This document shows positions 1 through 7,555 of a stretch of 9,191 bases of DNA, piece by piece. Source of the stretch: Candidatus Hydrogenedentota bacterium (GTDB lineage: Bacteria; Hydrogenedentota; Hydrogenedentia; Hydrogenedentiales; CAITNO01). Within the stretch, counting starts at the first letter, position 1. Each line of letters begins with the position of its first letter. The stretch covers positions 1 through 9,191 of the forward strand of contig CAIXUF010000202.1 of assembly GCA_903922535.1 (NCBI GenBank), written 5' to 3'. The translations under genes and the position numbers were made by a program. The notes beneath the pieces are model-generated. The model made no database searches, was not told the DNA's origin, and was given only the letters and a program-made list of their open reading frames with translations.

Positions 1-64
1 CGGAGGAAGATACCAAGCTCTTGCTCCACCGTTCCGGGCGGGCCGTCGCCGCGACCGGGCCGGA

Positions 65-140
65 TTACGGAACCATTTGGAATGATGATTTTCTTTCCCC
101 CTTTGTGGATTTTCTCCGCGGTAACCCCCAATGGGGAATG
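65..140 (-). other. Frame disruption in the last TIG domain; likely false or secondary C-terminus
   Basis: The final TIG domain follows its internal homologue (gene positions about 1678-1415) as far as the shared FW(A/P)NTPG, then diverges into a basic tail and a TAA at 65-67. The homologue has 18 nt between the GGC of that motif and GGGGTT, whereas this copy has 11, a net loss of 7 nt. Past the gap, the frame matching the homologue reads GVTAEKIHKGG, resembling the expected GVDAD block of a TIG strand, and stays open to the window edge. This could be a real frameshift mutation, a recombination junction or an assembly error near a contig end. Similarity after GVxA(D/E) is weak, so the true continuation cannot be fixed here. 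Confidence 0.6.
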
Positions 141-3100
141 CCGGGGGTGTTCGGCCAGAAGTCCGTGCCCGAAATCCACACCTGTCCACCTTTGGTCGGG
201 AGGATTGCCGGACTCAGGCTGGTCACCGTCGGACTGGGGGCGTTGTTCGTGAAAACCTCCCTTGTGGCGGTGCTCTGTCCCAGGAAGTTGCGCGTGGTCA
301 GCGTGACCGTGTACGTGCCGGGCCAGGCATAGGCATGCACGGGGTTCTGGAACGTGAAGTCTGGTGGCGTGTCTCGCTCGATAATGCCCGGAACCCGTTC
401 ATCATTGTTGCCAATATTGGCCCAGTCTCCCTGTCCATACCAGGAGAGCACGCCAAATTGGTTGGTGTTGTCGGGCTGTCCCGGCGCCCAGAAGCGATAG
501 TCCGAGGTTTCACCGTTGGCCCAGATCCAGGTTCCTTGTTCCGCCTCGTCCGTCAGACCGATCCACAGGGGACCGTAGCCATAGGAAAACACCCAAAACA
601 GCCATGAGTTCTCGCGCACGTCATTAACTGTCGCCAGATAACCGCCCAAGTCCTCGGCCTGCTGCTTGGCTTCATGCCACGAGAGGCTGTTGTCGGTCAG
701 CTTGTAGTAGTGGCCCGTAAGCGGACAGTACTCCCAGCCGGTTTCCGTCAGGCTTTGGCCGTCGCCGAAGTCCCATGTCTTCCGGGAAATGGGATAGGTG
801 CCAGAATCTGACATGTCCGTGCAGGTGAAGGACAACGGATCTGTCGCAGGTGTTGCGGAACAGGCCGCCACAGGCGCATCGCCGTAGATGTAGCTCCGGG
901 GCAGGGTGGTCGTGTCGCCTCCGGGATTGGTAATGACCACATCCACCACGCCGGCCGCATGCGGCGGGGCATAGCTTACAAGATAATTGTCGTTCCAATA
1001 GTACCACCCGGCAATATAGGGATTCTCCGCCTCAATCCCGTCGAAGGCAACATGCCATGCCCCCGAGAAGTCGAAGCCGGTCCCCACAAATTCAGCCAGT
1101 CCGCCGCCCGCGGTGGGGCCAAAGGGGTAATCGTAGCGCAGCACGGTGGGTCCCCCGAACACATGGATGGAGACCGGTGCCGCCGACAGACTCCCATAGC
1201 CGGAGACCGTCGTCAACTGCATGTTCACCGTGTAATCCCCCGGCACGGCGTAGGTGTGCTGGGGATTCTGCCCGTCGCTGGTCTGGCCGTCACCGAAACT
1301 CCAACTCCATGCCGTGACGGGCGAGGTGCCCGGCGTGGACGTGTCGGTAAAGGTGACCGCCAACGGCGCGGGACCGCTTGCCGGGGACGCATCAAACGAG
1401 GCATTCGTTGGAACTTCATAGGCGAACCCGCCGGCCAGCGTGTCCGACTGCCCGTCTGGATTGATCACTGTGACATCGACAACGGCCGGCACATGGGGCG
1501 GAGCCATGCAATAGAGCGCATCATAGTTGTAGATGGTGACCGAGTCGGCATCAACCCCGTCAAAGAGCACACGCGTGCCCGGGGTGTTCGCCCAGAAGTT
1601 CGCGCCCGAAATCCACACCCAGCCGCCGCCTTCCGGCGATAGAATCGTCGGGCTTACACTGCTTACCGTGGGACTTGGCATGCCCTCCGTGACGGCCTGC
1701 GTCGTGGCTGCGCTCTGGCCCAGGAAGTTCCGAGTGATCAGCGTGACCGTGTACGTGCCGGGCCCGGCATAGGCATGCACGGGGATCTGGAACGTGAAGT
1801 CTGGTGGGGTGTCGCGCTCGACGATGCCCGGAACACGGTCATTGCCGTTGTTGCCAATATTGGCCCAATCTCCCTGTCCCGACCAAGAGAGCACACCGAA
1901 TCTGTTGGTGTTATCCGGTTGTCCCGGCGCCCAGAACCGATAGTCCGAGGTTTCACCGTTGGCCCAGGCCCAAGTCCCCTGCTCTGCCTCGTCCGTAAGG
2001 CCGATCCACAGGGGACTGTAGCCATAGGAAAGCGCCCAGAATAACCATGTGTTCTCACGCACGTCGTTGACTGCCGTCAGGTAGCCGCCCATGTCCTCGG
2101 CCTGCTGCTTGGCTTCATGCCATGTCAACCCCGGATCGGTCAGCTTGTAGTAATGGCCTGTGAACGGGCAGTACTCCCAGCCGGTCTCCGTCAGGCTTTG
2201 GCCGTCACCGAAATCCCAAGTTTTCGACACGACGGGATAGGTTCCGGAAGCCGATTCGTCCGTGCAGGTAAAGGTCAGCGGATCGGCTGTGGGTGTCGCC
2301 GAACAGGCCGCCACGGGCGCATCGCCGTAGATGTAACTTTGGGGCAGTGTGGCAACATCGCCCCGGGGCGTGGTGATGACCACGTCCACCACACCGGCCG
2401 CATGCGGCGGGGCGTAGCTTATGAGATAGTTGCCCCAATAGTAATACCCCGTACTGTAGGGATTGTCCGCCTCGACACCGTCAAAAGTGACCTGCCATAC
2501 CCCCGAGGAGAAGTTGAAGCCGGTCCCCACAAATTCAACAAGCCCGCCGCCTTCGGTGCTGCCGTAGGGAAAGTCGTAACGCAGCACGGTTGGGGTGCCG
2601 GAGACGTGGATGGTCACCGGCGGCGCCGACAGGCTCCCAAAACCGGTGCCGGTGGCCACCTGCATGGTAACCGTGTAATCCCCCGTTTGCGCGTAGTCAT
2701 GCTGGGGATTCTGTTCGGTGGCGGTCTGGCCGTCGCCGAAATTCCAACTCCACCCCGTGATGGGCGAAGAGCCCTGCGTGGACGTGTCGGTAAAGGTGAC
2801 GGTCAGCGGCGGCGGACCGCTCGTGGGATGGGCTTCAAAGGAGGCAATCGTCGAAAGCTCCGTATAGGCCCAATTCAGGGTTATCGAGCCCACGGGTTCC
2901 CAATAGTAATACCCGTCGACGAGGATGTGGTAGCGCGTCCCGGCCTGGGCCAGAAAACTGATCCCGCTGGTCCCGTTGGGACCACCGTCGTCGTCATTGT
3001 GCGTCACATAGGCCAGCGCGTCAACCGTGTCGCCGGTGTAGATGCCAAGCGCCGTGTTGAAGTCGCTCCCGTGGGTGTCAAAGGAGACCATTCCCGTTTC

Positions 3101-6100
3101 CGGAGCCTCCCAGGTCCACCACACCGAACGCTGCCAGTAGCAGCAATAGGAAAGCCAGGGCTCCCCGTCTTCCCACCATGCGCCGGCATTGGTCCCCGTG
3201 ACCTGGCCCGAGGCGCCGGTCAATTCGGCCGCGTTGGCAAACAGATCATTCGCCGGGGCCTCCGTGAATGACCACGTCACGTCCACGGGGCCGCTCGCCC
3301 CCCCACCGTCCACCTGAACATGGTATTGCGTCCCGCCGACACAGTGAAACACGGTGCTGTTGGAACCCACGGCGCTCAGGTCGTCCACGGATGCCCCCGT
3401 GTAAACGTAAAGCGTTGCCGGGAACCCGCCCGAGCCGCCGGACCCGGTCGCCACGTTAAACACCACGTCACCGTCCGAGGGCGCCGTCCATTGCCACCAC
3501 ACGCTATTGCCGCCGTAATTGGGCTCTCCGGGCTCCAGCGTGGCCCATGCGTTCGTGCCCGCCGCTTCGCCGGACGCCCCTTCAAACACGAACGCCTCCG
3601 CGAAATTGTCGTTGGCAGGCGCCGTGTTCCAATTCAAGACAATAGAACCCTCTGGGGCGGACCAATCGTAATATCCGTCCACGAGCAGGTAATAGCGCGT
3701 TCCAGCCTGCGCCGCAAAACTCACGCCGCTGGCCCCGTTGGGACTGCCGTCGTCGTCATTGGTGGTGACTTCCGTAAGGGCATCAACCGAATCGCCGGTG
3801 TATGCGCCAAGCGCCGTGTTGAAGCCGCTCCCGTGCGTGTCGAAGAAGGCCATTCCCGTCGCCGGAGCCACCCATGTCCACCATACCGAACGCTGCCGCG
3901 TGTAACAGCCATAGGTGAGGCAGGGCTCACCGGGTTCGGACGAAGCCCCGCAATTGCTCCCCGTCGCCTGGCCCATGCTCCCCGTCAGTTCAATCGCATC
4001 GGCAAACAGGTCGTTGATCACAGGCTGTCCGGTCACCACATCCACCGACCGCGCAACCTGGATGGCACTGTTGCCGTTTGCGTCATTTGCATCGTACGTC
4101 ACGGTGTAGGTGCCGGTCACCGCGGTGTTCACCGTGTCGCCGCCTATCGAAACGGTCAAGCCGGCCGCGCAATCGTCCGTGACGGTGGCGCCCGGCTCGG
4201 TGTAGGTGCCGCCGCGCTGCACCGTGACAGTGGCATCTCCAAGGAGGCTGATGACCGGTGCGGTTGTGTCCTGCACGATCACGGTCAATGTGACCGGGGC
4301 GGCAATGTTCGTGCCGTCGCCCACGCCGTAGGTGATGAAATAGGTTCCGACCGCCGCCGGGTCCACCGTGTCGCCGGCAACCTCAATGCTGCCGGTCACG
4401 TCGCCGACGCAGTCGTCCCATGCGGTGGCTCCCGAAGCCACGTACGGGCCGCCGCACTCGGCGTAATCAGTCCCCCACCAGGCATTGAGGCTGATGACCG
4501 GCGCGGTTGTGTCAACGACCCTCACCGTCCGCGTGGCCTCGACGGCGCTGTTGCCGCTGAAGTCCTGCACGTTGTAGGTGACTGTGTAGGTGCCGACAAG
4601 CGCCGTGTTCACGGGATCGCCGCCCACCACAATGTATCCGGTCAGGTCGCCGTCGACATCGTCCATGGCCGTGGCGCCTGCGTCCTCGTAATAATAGCCG
4701 CACTGCACCGTGGCGGCGGCTTCTCCGACAAGCGTAATCACCGGCGGCGTCGTGTCCACAGCGCTGGGGGCCTCGATGGCGAAGAAATCATCGCTCAGGT
4801 CCTCAATTGCGTTGTTGTCCCCGGACATTATGTGGACCTTGTACGCGCTGCCTGGCGCCACCGACATGGGAAGCACGTAGGACAGTTCTCCGTCTGAAGC
4901 GGGAACCATGCCAATCCACTTGGTGATTGCCCCATCCAGCTCCAGCCAGCAGGCCACGGAGCCGGTCACGCCTGTCTCGTCCCACGTGATGAGCTGCGTT
5001 TCGCCCTGAATCCACAGTTCGCCGCCGTTCGGGGAGGTGACGGCAAGGGACTGTGCTTCCGCAACGATCACGGTTCGCGTGACTTCGGCGCTGTTGCCGT
5101 TGCCGTCGTTCGCGTTGTAGGTCACGGTATAGGTGTCGGCCACCGATGTGTTCACCGTGTCGCCGCCAATCGAAACGGTCACGCCGGCCGCGCAGTTGTC
5201 CGTGACGGTTGCGCCCGGCTCGGTGTAGGTGCCGCCGCGCGGCACCGTTACGGTAGTCCCGCCATTGAGGGTGATGACCGGCGGGGTTGTGTCTTCGACG
5301 ATGACGGTCCGCGTGGCCGGCTCGCAAGTGTTCATGCCGTCGCTCGCGCTGTAAGTCACTGAATAGGTTCCGACCGCCGCCGGGTTCACCGTGTCGCCGC
5401 CAACCACAATGCTGCCGGTCACGTCGCCGACGCAGATGTCATACGCGGCGGCCCCCAAATCGGTGTATGTTTGGCCGCACTCGACGATTTGCGTCTCCCA
5501 CCCGTAATTGGGGCTGACGTCCGGCGGGACTATGTCGACGACCCTCACCGTCCGCGTGACCTCGACGGCGCTGTTGCCGCTGGCGTCTTGCACGTTGTAG
5601 GTGACGGTGTAAGTGCCGACAACCGCCGTGTTCACGGTGTCGCCGCCCACCACAATGTTTCCAGTCAGGTCGCCGTCGACGTCATCGATGGCCGTGGCGC
5701 CCTCATCCGTGTAATCGAAGCCGCACTCCGCCGTGGTGGCAGTCTCGCCGACAAGCTTAATCACCGGCGGCGTCGTGTCCGCAACGCCGGCTGCAACGGT
5801 GAAGGGTTCGTCGCTCAGGTCCTGAAACCGGTTGTCGTCCCCGTATATGATACGGACACTATAGTCGGTACCCGGCGTCAGCCCTCCGGGGACCGTCCAG
5901 AGCACTTGCCCGACTGAAGCCAAAGCCGCATCGATCCACCAAACGTCGGTTCCGTTCTCATACAGAAGCACCGCCACGTAGCCTGTCAAGTCGGTTGCGT
6001 TCCACGTGACGGCGTAGGTGTGATCCTGCACCCATATCTCGCCGCCATTCGGGGAGGTCAGCGTCAGCGGAGGCGCCATGATCGTGAACGTGGCGTCGCT

Positions 6101-7471
6101 CAAGTCCTCAATTGCGCTGTTGTCCGCGGACACTATGTGGACCTTGTAATCGCTGCCCGGCGCCGCCGAGGTCCGAACCTCCCAAGTCATTTGCCCGTCC
6201 GAAGCTGCAACCGCTCCGACCCACATCGTATCGGTCCCGTTCTCATTCAGAAGGACGCCCACCAAGCCGGTCACAAGCGTCTGGTCCCACGTGATGGTTT
6301 CGGTCTCGCCCTGAAGCCACAGATCGCCGCCGTTCGGCGAGGTGACGGTAATGGACGGCCCTTCCGTCACGATCACGGTCCGCGTGACCTCGGCGCTGTT
6401 GCCGTTGCCGTCGTTTGCGTCGTAGGTCACGATGTAGGTGCCGGCCATCGCGGTGCTCACCGTGTCTCCGCCAATCGTCACGCCCAGGCCGGCCGCGCAG
6501 TTGTCCGTGACGGTTGCGCCCAGCTCGATGTAGGTGCCGCCGCGCGGCACCGTGACAGTAGCCCCGCCATTGAGGGTGATTTCCGGCGGGGTTGTGTCCT
6601 GCACGATCACGGTCAGAGGGACCGGCAAGGCAATGTTCGTGCCGTCGCTCACGCCGTAGGTCACGGTGTAGGCGCCGGGCGCCGCCAAGTTCACCGTGTC
6701 GCCGCTCACCACGATGCGACCAGTCAGGTCCCCTGCGCAGTCATCCCATGCCGTGGCTCCAGAAGCCACATATGCGTCGCCGCACTCGGCGTAGTCAGTC
6801 CCCCACCAGCTATTGAGGCTGATGACCGGCATGAGTGTGTCAACGACCCTCACTGTCCGCGCGACCTCGATGGCGTTGTTGCCGCTGAAGTCTTGCACGT
6901 TGTAGGTGACGGTGTAGGTGCCGACGACTGTCGTGTCCACGGGATCGCCGCCCACCATAATGTATCCAGTCAGGTCGCCGTCAACGTCGTCCATGGCCGT
7001 GGCGCCCGAATCCTCGAAATAACCGCCGCACTCCACTGCGGTGTCGGCTTCTCCGACAAGCGTAATCACCGGCGGCGTCGTGTCCGAACCGCCCGCCGCC
7101 TGGATGGTGAAGGCGTCGTCGCTCAGATCCTCAATGGAGTTGTCATCCCCGGACATTGCGTGGAGCTTGTACGCGCTGCCCGGCGCCACCGACGTGGGAA
7201 CCGTCCAGAACAGATACCCGTCTGAGGCGTCAGCCACGCCAATCCAGTCGCTGGGTTCCCCGTTTGCCTCCAGCCAGAAGGCCAATGCGCCGCTCACGTC
7301 CGTCGCGTCCCACGTGATGAACTGGGTTTCGCCCTGAATCCACAGTTCGCCGCCGTTCGGCGAGGTGACCGTAAGTAAGGGGCTCTGGGCTAAAGCGCCG
7401 GATGCGCCCAGTACGGTCATCGCCACCGCAAATATCATCACCCGGGCGGTCTTCGTTCCGTTCATGGCCAT
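65..7471 (-). CDS. Giant secreted multidomain surface protein (KNH-like, DUF5011, PPC-like, PKD, TIG and C-type lectin domains)
   Basis: This gene encodes a 2468-residue exported protein, probably a cell-surface adhesin or carbohydrate binder; no enzyme domain was recognised. Residues 1-28 form a Sec signal peptide (basic Lys7/Arg10, hydrophobic core, ALA before Gln29). Domains follow in order: Kre9/KNH-like repeats with a SPNGGE(L/I)W start at about 31-129, 373-468, 469-564 and 808-905; nine 81-residue DUF5011-type Ig-like domains starting at 130, 211, 292, 565, 646, 727, 906, 987 and 1068; three PPC-like domains at about 1153-1538; then a duplicated 481-residue module of PKD, TIG, PKD split by a C-type lectin domain, and TIG (from 1539 and from 2020). 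Numbering is from the ATG at 7471. The in-frame ATG at 7465 lies 9 nt from an AGGAGG, against 3 nt for 7471, so it may be the real start; the mature protein is the same. The last TIG domain is cut short by a frame disruption near 130. There is no LPXTG, PEP-CTERM or other anchor before the stop. Function is inferred from domains only. Confidence 0.93.
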   Translation of the reverse strand: MAMNGTKTARVMIFAVAMTVLGASGALAQSPLLTVTSPNGGELWIQGETQFITWDATDVSGALAFWLEANGEPSDWIGVADASDGYLFWTVPTSVAPGSAYKLHAMSGDDNSIEDLSDDAFTIQAAGGSDTTPPVITLVGEADTAVECGGYFEDSGATAMDDVDGDLTGYIMVGGDPVDTTVVGTYTVTYNVQDFSGNNAIEVARTVRVVDTLMPVISLNSWWGTDYAECGDAYVASGATAWDDCAGDLTGRIVVSGDTVNLAAPGAYTVTYGVSDGTNIALPVPLTVIVQDTTPPEITLNGGATVTVPRGGTYIELGATVTDNCAAGLGVTIGGDTVSTAMAGTYIVTYDANDGNGNSAEVTRTVIVTEGPSITVTSPNGGDLWLQGETETITWDQTLVTGLVGVLLNENGTDTMWVGAVAASDGQMTWEVRTSAAPGSDYKVHIVSADNSAIEDLSDATFTIMAPPLTLTSPNGGEIWVQDHTYAVTWNATDLTGYVAVLLYENGTDVWWIDAALASVGQVLWTVPGGLTPGTDYSVRIIYGDDNRFQDLSDEPFTVAAGVADTTPPVIKLVGETATTAECGFDYTDEGATAIDDVDGDLTGNIVVGGDTVNTAVVGTYTVTYNVQDASGNSAVEVTRTVRVVDIVPPDVSPNYGWETQIVECGQTYTDLGAAAYDICVGDVTGSIVVGGDTVNPAAVGTYSVTYSASDGMNTCEPATRTVIVEDTTPPVITLNGGTTVTVPRGGTYTEPGATVTDNCAAGVTVSIGGDTVNTSVADTYTVTYNANDGNGNSAEVTRTVIVAEAQSLAVTSPNGGELWIQGETQLITWDETGVTGSVACWLELDGAITKWIGMVPASDGELSYVLPMSVAPGSAYKVHIMSGDNNAIEDLSDDFFAIEAPSAVDTTPPVITLVGEAAATVQCGYYYEDAGATAMDDVDGDLTGYIVVGGDPVNTALVGTYTVTYNVQDFSGNSAVEATRTVRVVDTTAPVISLNAWWGTDYAECGGPYVASGATAWDDCVGDVTGSIEVAGDTVDPAAVGTYFITYGVGDGTNIAAPVTLTVIVQDTTAPVISLLGDATVTVQRGGTYTEPGATVTDDCAAGLTVSIGGDTVNTAVTGTYTVTYDANDANGNSAIQVARSVDVVTGQPVINDLFADAIELTGSMGQATGSNCGASSEPGEPCLTYGCYTRQRSVWWTWVAPATGMAFFDTHGSGFNTALGAYTGDSVDALTEVTTNDDDGSPNGASGVSFAAQAGTRYYLLVDGYYDWSAPEGSIVLNWNTAPANDNFAEAFVFEGASGEAAGTNAWATLEPGEPNYGGNSVWWQWTAPSDGDVVFNVATGSGGSGGFPATLYVYTGASVDDLSAVGSNSTVFHCVGGTQYHVQVDGGGASGPVDVTWSFTEAPANDLFANAAELTGASGQVTGTNAGAWWEDGEPWLSYCCYWQRSVWWTWEAPETGMVSFDTHGSDFNTALGIYTGDTVDALAYVTHNDDDGGPNGTSGISFLAQAGTRYHILVDGYYYWEPVGSITLNWAYTELSTIASFEAHPTSGPPPLTVTFTDTSTQGSSPITGWSWNFGDGQTATEQNPQHDYAQTGDYTVTMQVATGTGFGSLSAPPVTIHVSGTPTVLRYDFPYGSTEGGGLVEFVGTGFNFSSGVWQVTFDGVEADNPYSTGYYYWGNYLISYAPPHAAGVVDVVITTPRGDVATLPQSYIYGDAPVAACSATPTADPLTFTCTDESASGTYPVVSKTWDFGDGQSLTETGWEYCPFTGHYYKLTDPGLTWHEAKQQAEDMGGYLTAVNDVRENTWLFWALSYGYSPLWIGLTDEAEQGTWAWANGETSDYRFWAPGQPDNTNRFGVLSWSGQGDWANIGNNGNDRVPGIVERDTPPDFTFQIPVHAYAGPGTYTVTLITRNFLGQSAATTQAVTEGMPSPTVSSVSPTILSPEGGGWVWISGANFWANTPGTRVLFDGVDADSVTIYNYDALYCMAPPHVPAVVDVTVINPDGQSDTLAGGFAYEVPTNASFDASPASGPAPLAVTFTDTSTPGTSPVTAWSWSFGDGQTSDGQNPQHTYAVPGDYTVNMQLTTVSGYGSLSAAPVSIHVFGGPTVLRYDYPFGPTAGGGLAEFVGTGFDFSGAWHVAFDGIEAENPYIAGWYYWNDNYLVSYAPPHAAGVVDVVITNPGGDTTTLPRSYIYGDAPVAACSATPATDPLSFTCTDMSDSGTYPISRKTWDFGDGQSLTETGWEYCPLTGHYYKLTDNSLSWHEAKQQAEDLGGYLATVNDVRENSWLFWVFSYGYGPLWIGLTDEAEQGTWIWANGETSDYRFWAPGQPDNTNQFGVLSWYGQGDWANIGNNDERVPGIIERDTPPDFTFQNPVHAYAWPGTYTVTLTTRNFLGQSTATREVFTNNAPSPTVTSLSPAILPTKGGQVWISGTDFWPNTPGIPHWGLPRRKSTKGERKSSFQMVP
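353..736 (-). other. C-type lectin domain 2, inserted inside a PKD domain
   Basis: Residues about 2246-2373 are the second copy of the nested lectin domain, with QPD at 2332-2334, WIGLTDEAEQGTW and GDWANIGNN. The flanking PKD halves are TWDFGDGQS and NPVHAYAWPGTYTVTL. The insertion point and the lectin core are conserved between the copies, so the nesting arose before the module duplicated. Confidence 0.8.
1415..2857 (-). repeat. 1443-bp C-terminal module, copy 1 (PKD-TIG-PKD/lectin-TIG)
   Basis: Residues 1539-2019 hold a PKD domain (WSWNFGDGQ, later PQHDYA.TGDYTV), a TIG domain (from about 1626), a PKD domain that contains a C-type lectin domain (about 1718-1926), and a second TIG (from about 1932). 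The same order recurs immediately downstream at a fixed offset of 481 codons, checked at four landmarks (PKD start, second-PKD start, lectin start and QPD motif). By eye the two copies are also strongly alike at the DNA level, so this is a direct tandem duplication inside the gene. Confidence 0.85.
1793..2179 (-). other. C-type lectin domain 1, inserted inside a PKD domain
   Basis: Residues about 1765-1893 show the C-type lectin pattern: GHYYKL at the start, W.EAK..AE.(M/L)GGYL, V.D..EN.WL, LWIGL(T)DE..(E/Q)GTW.W..GE, YRFWAPGQPDN, then GDWANIGNN and VPGI(V/I)E. The QPD at 1851-1853 stands where classical lectins carry EPN or QPD, a calcium and sugar-binding site. The usual conserved disulfide cysteines are absent. 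The domain sits between WDFGDGQS and PVHAYAGPGTYTVTL, which are the two halves of one PKD domain. Confidence 0.8.
2858..4015 (-). repeat. Three PPC-like beta domains (C1-C3)
   Basis: Three related domains start at residues 1153, 1287 and 1408. They share ND.FA.A at the start, EPGEP or a variant, SVWW.W.AP..G...F, (Y)TG.(S/T)VD.L, and a closing GT.Y...VDG. C1 and C3 also share the acidic loop NDDDG.PNG.SG, a plausible calcium site. This resembles the pre-peptidase C-terminal (PPC) type of beta-sandwich found in secreted bacterial proteins. C2 is shorter and lacks the acidic loop. C1 has three cysteines before SVWW and C3 has a Cys-Cys pair there. No peptidase is attached, so a binding or stabilising role is more likely. 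Confidence 0.65.
4028..4756 (-). repeat. DUF5011-type Ig-like triplet 3 (B7-B9)
   Basis: This is the third triplet, with units starting at 4756, 4513 and 4270. Each lies exactly 776 codons downstream of its counterpart in triplet 1 (B1/B7, B2/B8, B3/B9). B7 and B8 look closest to B1 and B2, sharing WWGTDYAECG and YVASGATAWDDC. This points to duplication of an A-B-B-B block as a unit. Confidence 0.8.
5051..5779 (-). repeat. DUF5011-type Ig-like triplet 2 (B4-B6)
   Basis: This is the second triplet, with units starting at 5779, 5536 and 5293, each 243 bp. It keeps the subtype order of triplet 1. B5 is the most diverged unit: it reads DICVGD in place of DDC.GD and carries an extra cysteine in NTCEP. 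Confidence 0.8.
6356..7084 (-). repeat. DUF5011-type Ig-like triplet 1 (B1-B3), three 243-bp units
   Basis: Three Ig-like domains of exactly 81 residues (243 bp) start at 7084, 6841 and 6598. Each begins D(T)(T/L)xP.I.L, has GA(T)..D in the middle and ends GTY.VTY..(N/S)D followed by V.V, typical of DUF5011-like bacterial surface domains. The three are of different subtypes: B1 has ECG and DDVDGDLTG, B2 has ECG and DDC, and B3 has RGGTY and DNCAAG. The same subtype order recurs in the other two triplets. Confidence 0.8.
7085..7381 (-). repeat. KNH-like domain repeat A1 (related copies at 6068-6355, 5780-6067 and 4757-5050)
   Basis: Four copies of a roughly 96-residue beta domain occur in the N-terminal half. 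Each opens with TSPNGG(E/D)(L/I)W, continues with a T.(A/T)(V/I)TW block and P....Y.(V/L) blocks, and closes with (I/F)(E/Q)DLSD. This resembles the Kre9/Knh1-like domain family that also occurs in bacterial secreted proteins. A1 and A4 are most alike (both have NGGELWIQGETQ and SVAPGSAYK). A2 and A3 stand in tandem with no Ig-like domain between them. Family assignment rests on recalled motifs. Confidence 0.7.
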
Positions 7472-7474
7472 GGT

Positions 7475-7480
7475 CCTCCT
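7475..7480 (-). promoter_or_regulatory. Shine-Dalgarno sequence of the giant gene
   Basis: A full AGGAGG lies 3 nt before the ATG at 7471 and 9 nt before the in-frame ATG at 7465. The spacing favours the second ATG as the true start. Confidence 0.8.
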
Positions 7481-7520
7481 GCGTTACCGCGTATGGGACT
7501 CTACTTCTGCTTTATCCCTT

Positions 7521-7555
7521 GTGTTCTTGGACTAAACGGCTTCGCCGTGTTCTTG
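7521..7555 (-). repeat. 9-bp direct repeat CAAGAACAC in the leader
   Basis: The motif CAAGAACAC (minus strand) occurs at 7521-7529 and 7547-7555, 26 bp start to start, with a small CGGC/GCCG hairpin between (7536-7548). It lies 50-85 bp upstream of the start codon. It could be a regulator site or chance. Confidence 0.3.

Larger units (their letters stand above)
65..1414 (-). repeat. 1443-bp C-terminal module, copy 2 (last TIG truncated)
   Basis: This is the second copy of the PKD-TIG-PKD/lectin-TIG module, from residue 2020. It is collinear with copy 1 except for one codon lost after the lectin domain (NIGNNDERV against NIGNNGNDRV), one codon lost early in the last TIG, and the 7-nt deficit near position 130 that breaks the frame. 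Confidence 0.85.

Noticed and set aside
3320..4897. 525-codon open frame on the plus strand, and similar long ones at 2117-3271, 6020-7225 and 959-1642
   Set aside because: They lie opposite the giant gene, are rich in Arg/His/Val/Gly with no domain pattern, and recur wherever the sense-strand repeats recur. They are antisense shadows of a high-G+C repeated gene.
4028..7084. CRISPR-like regular spacing (243 bp)
   Set aside because: The period is a whole number of codons, the units are protein-coding Ig-like domains in one open frame, and there are no short identical repeats with unique spacers.
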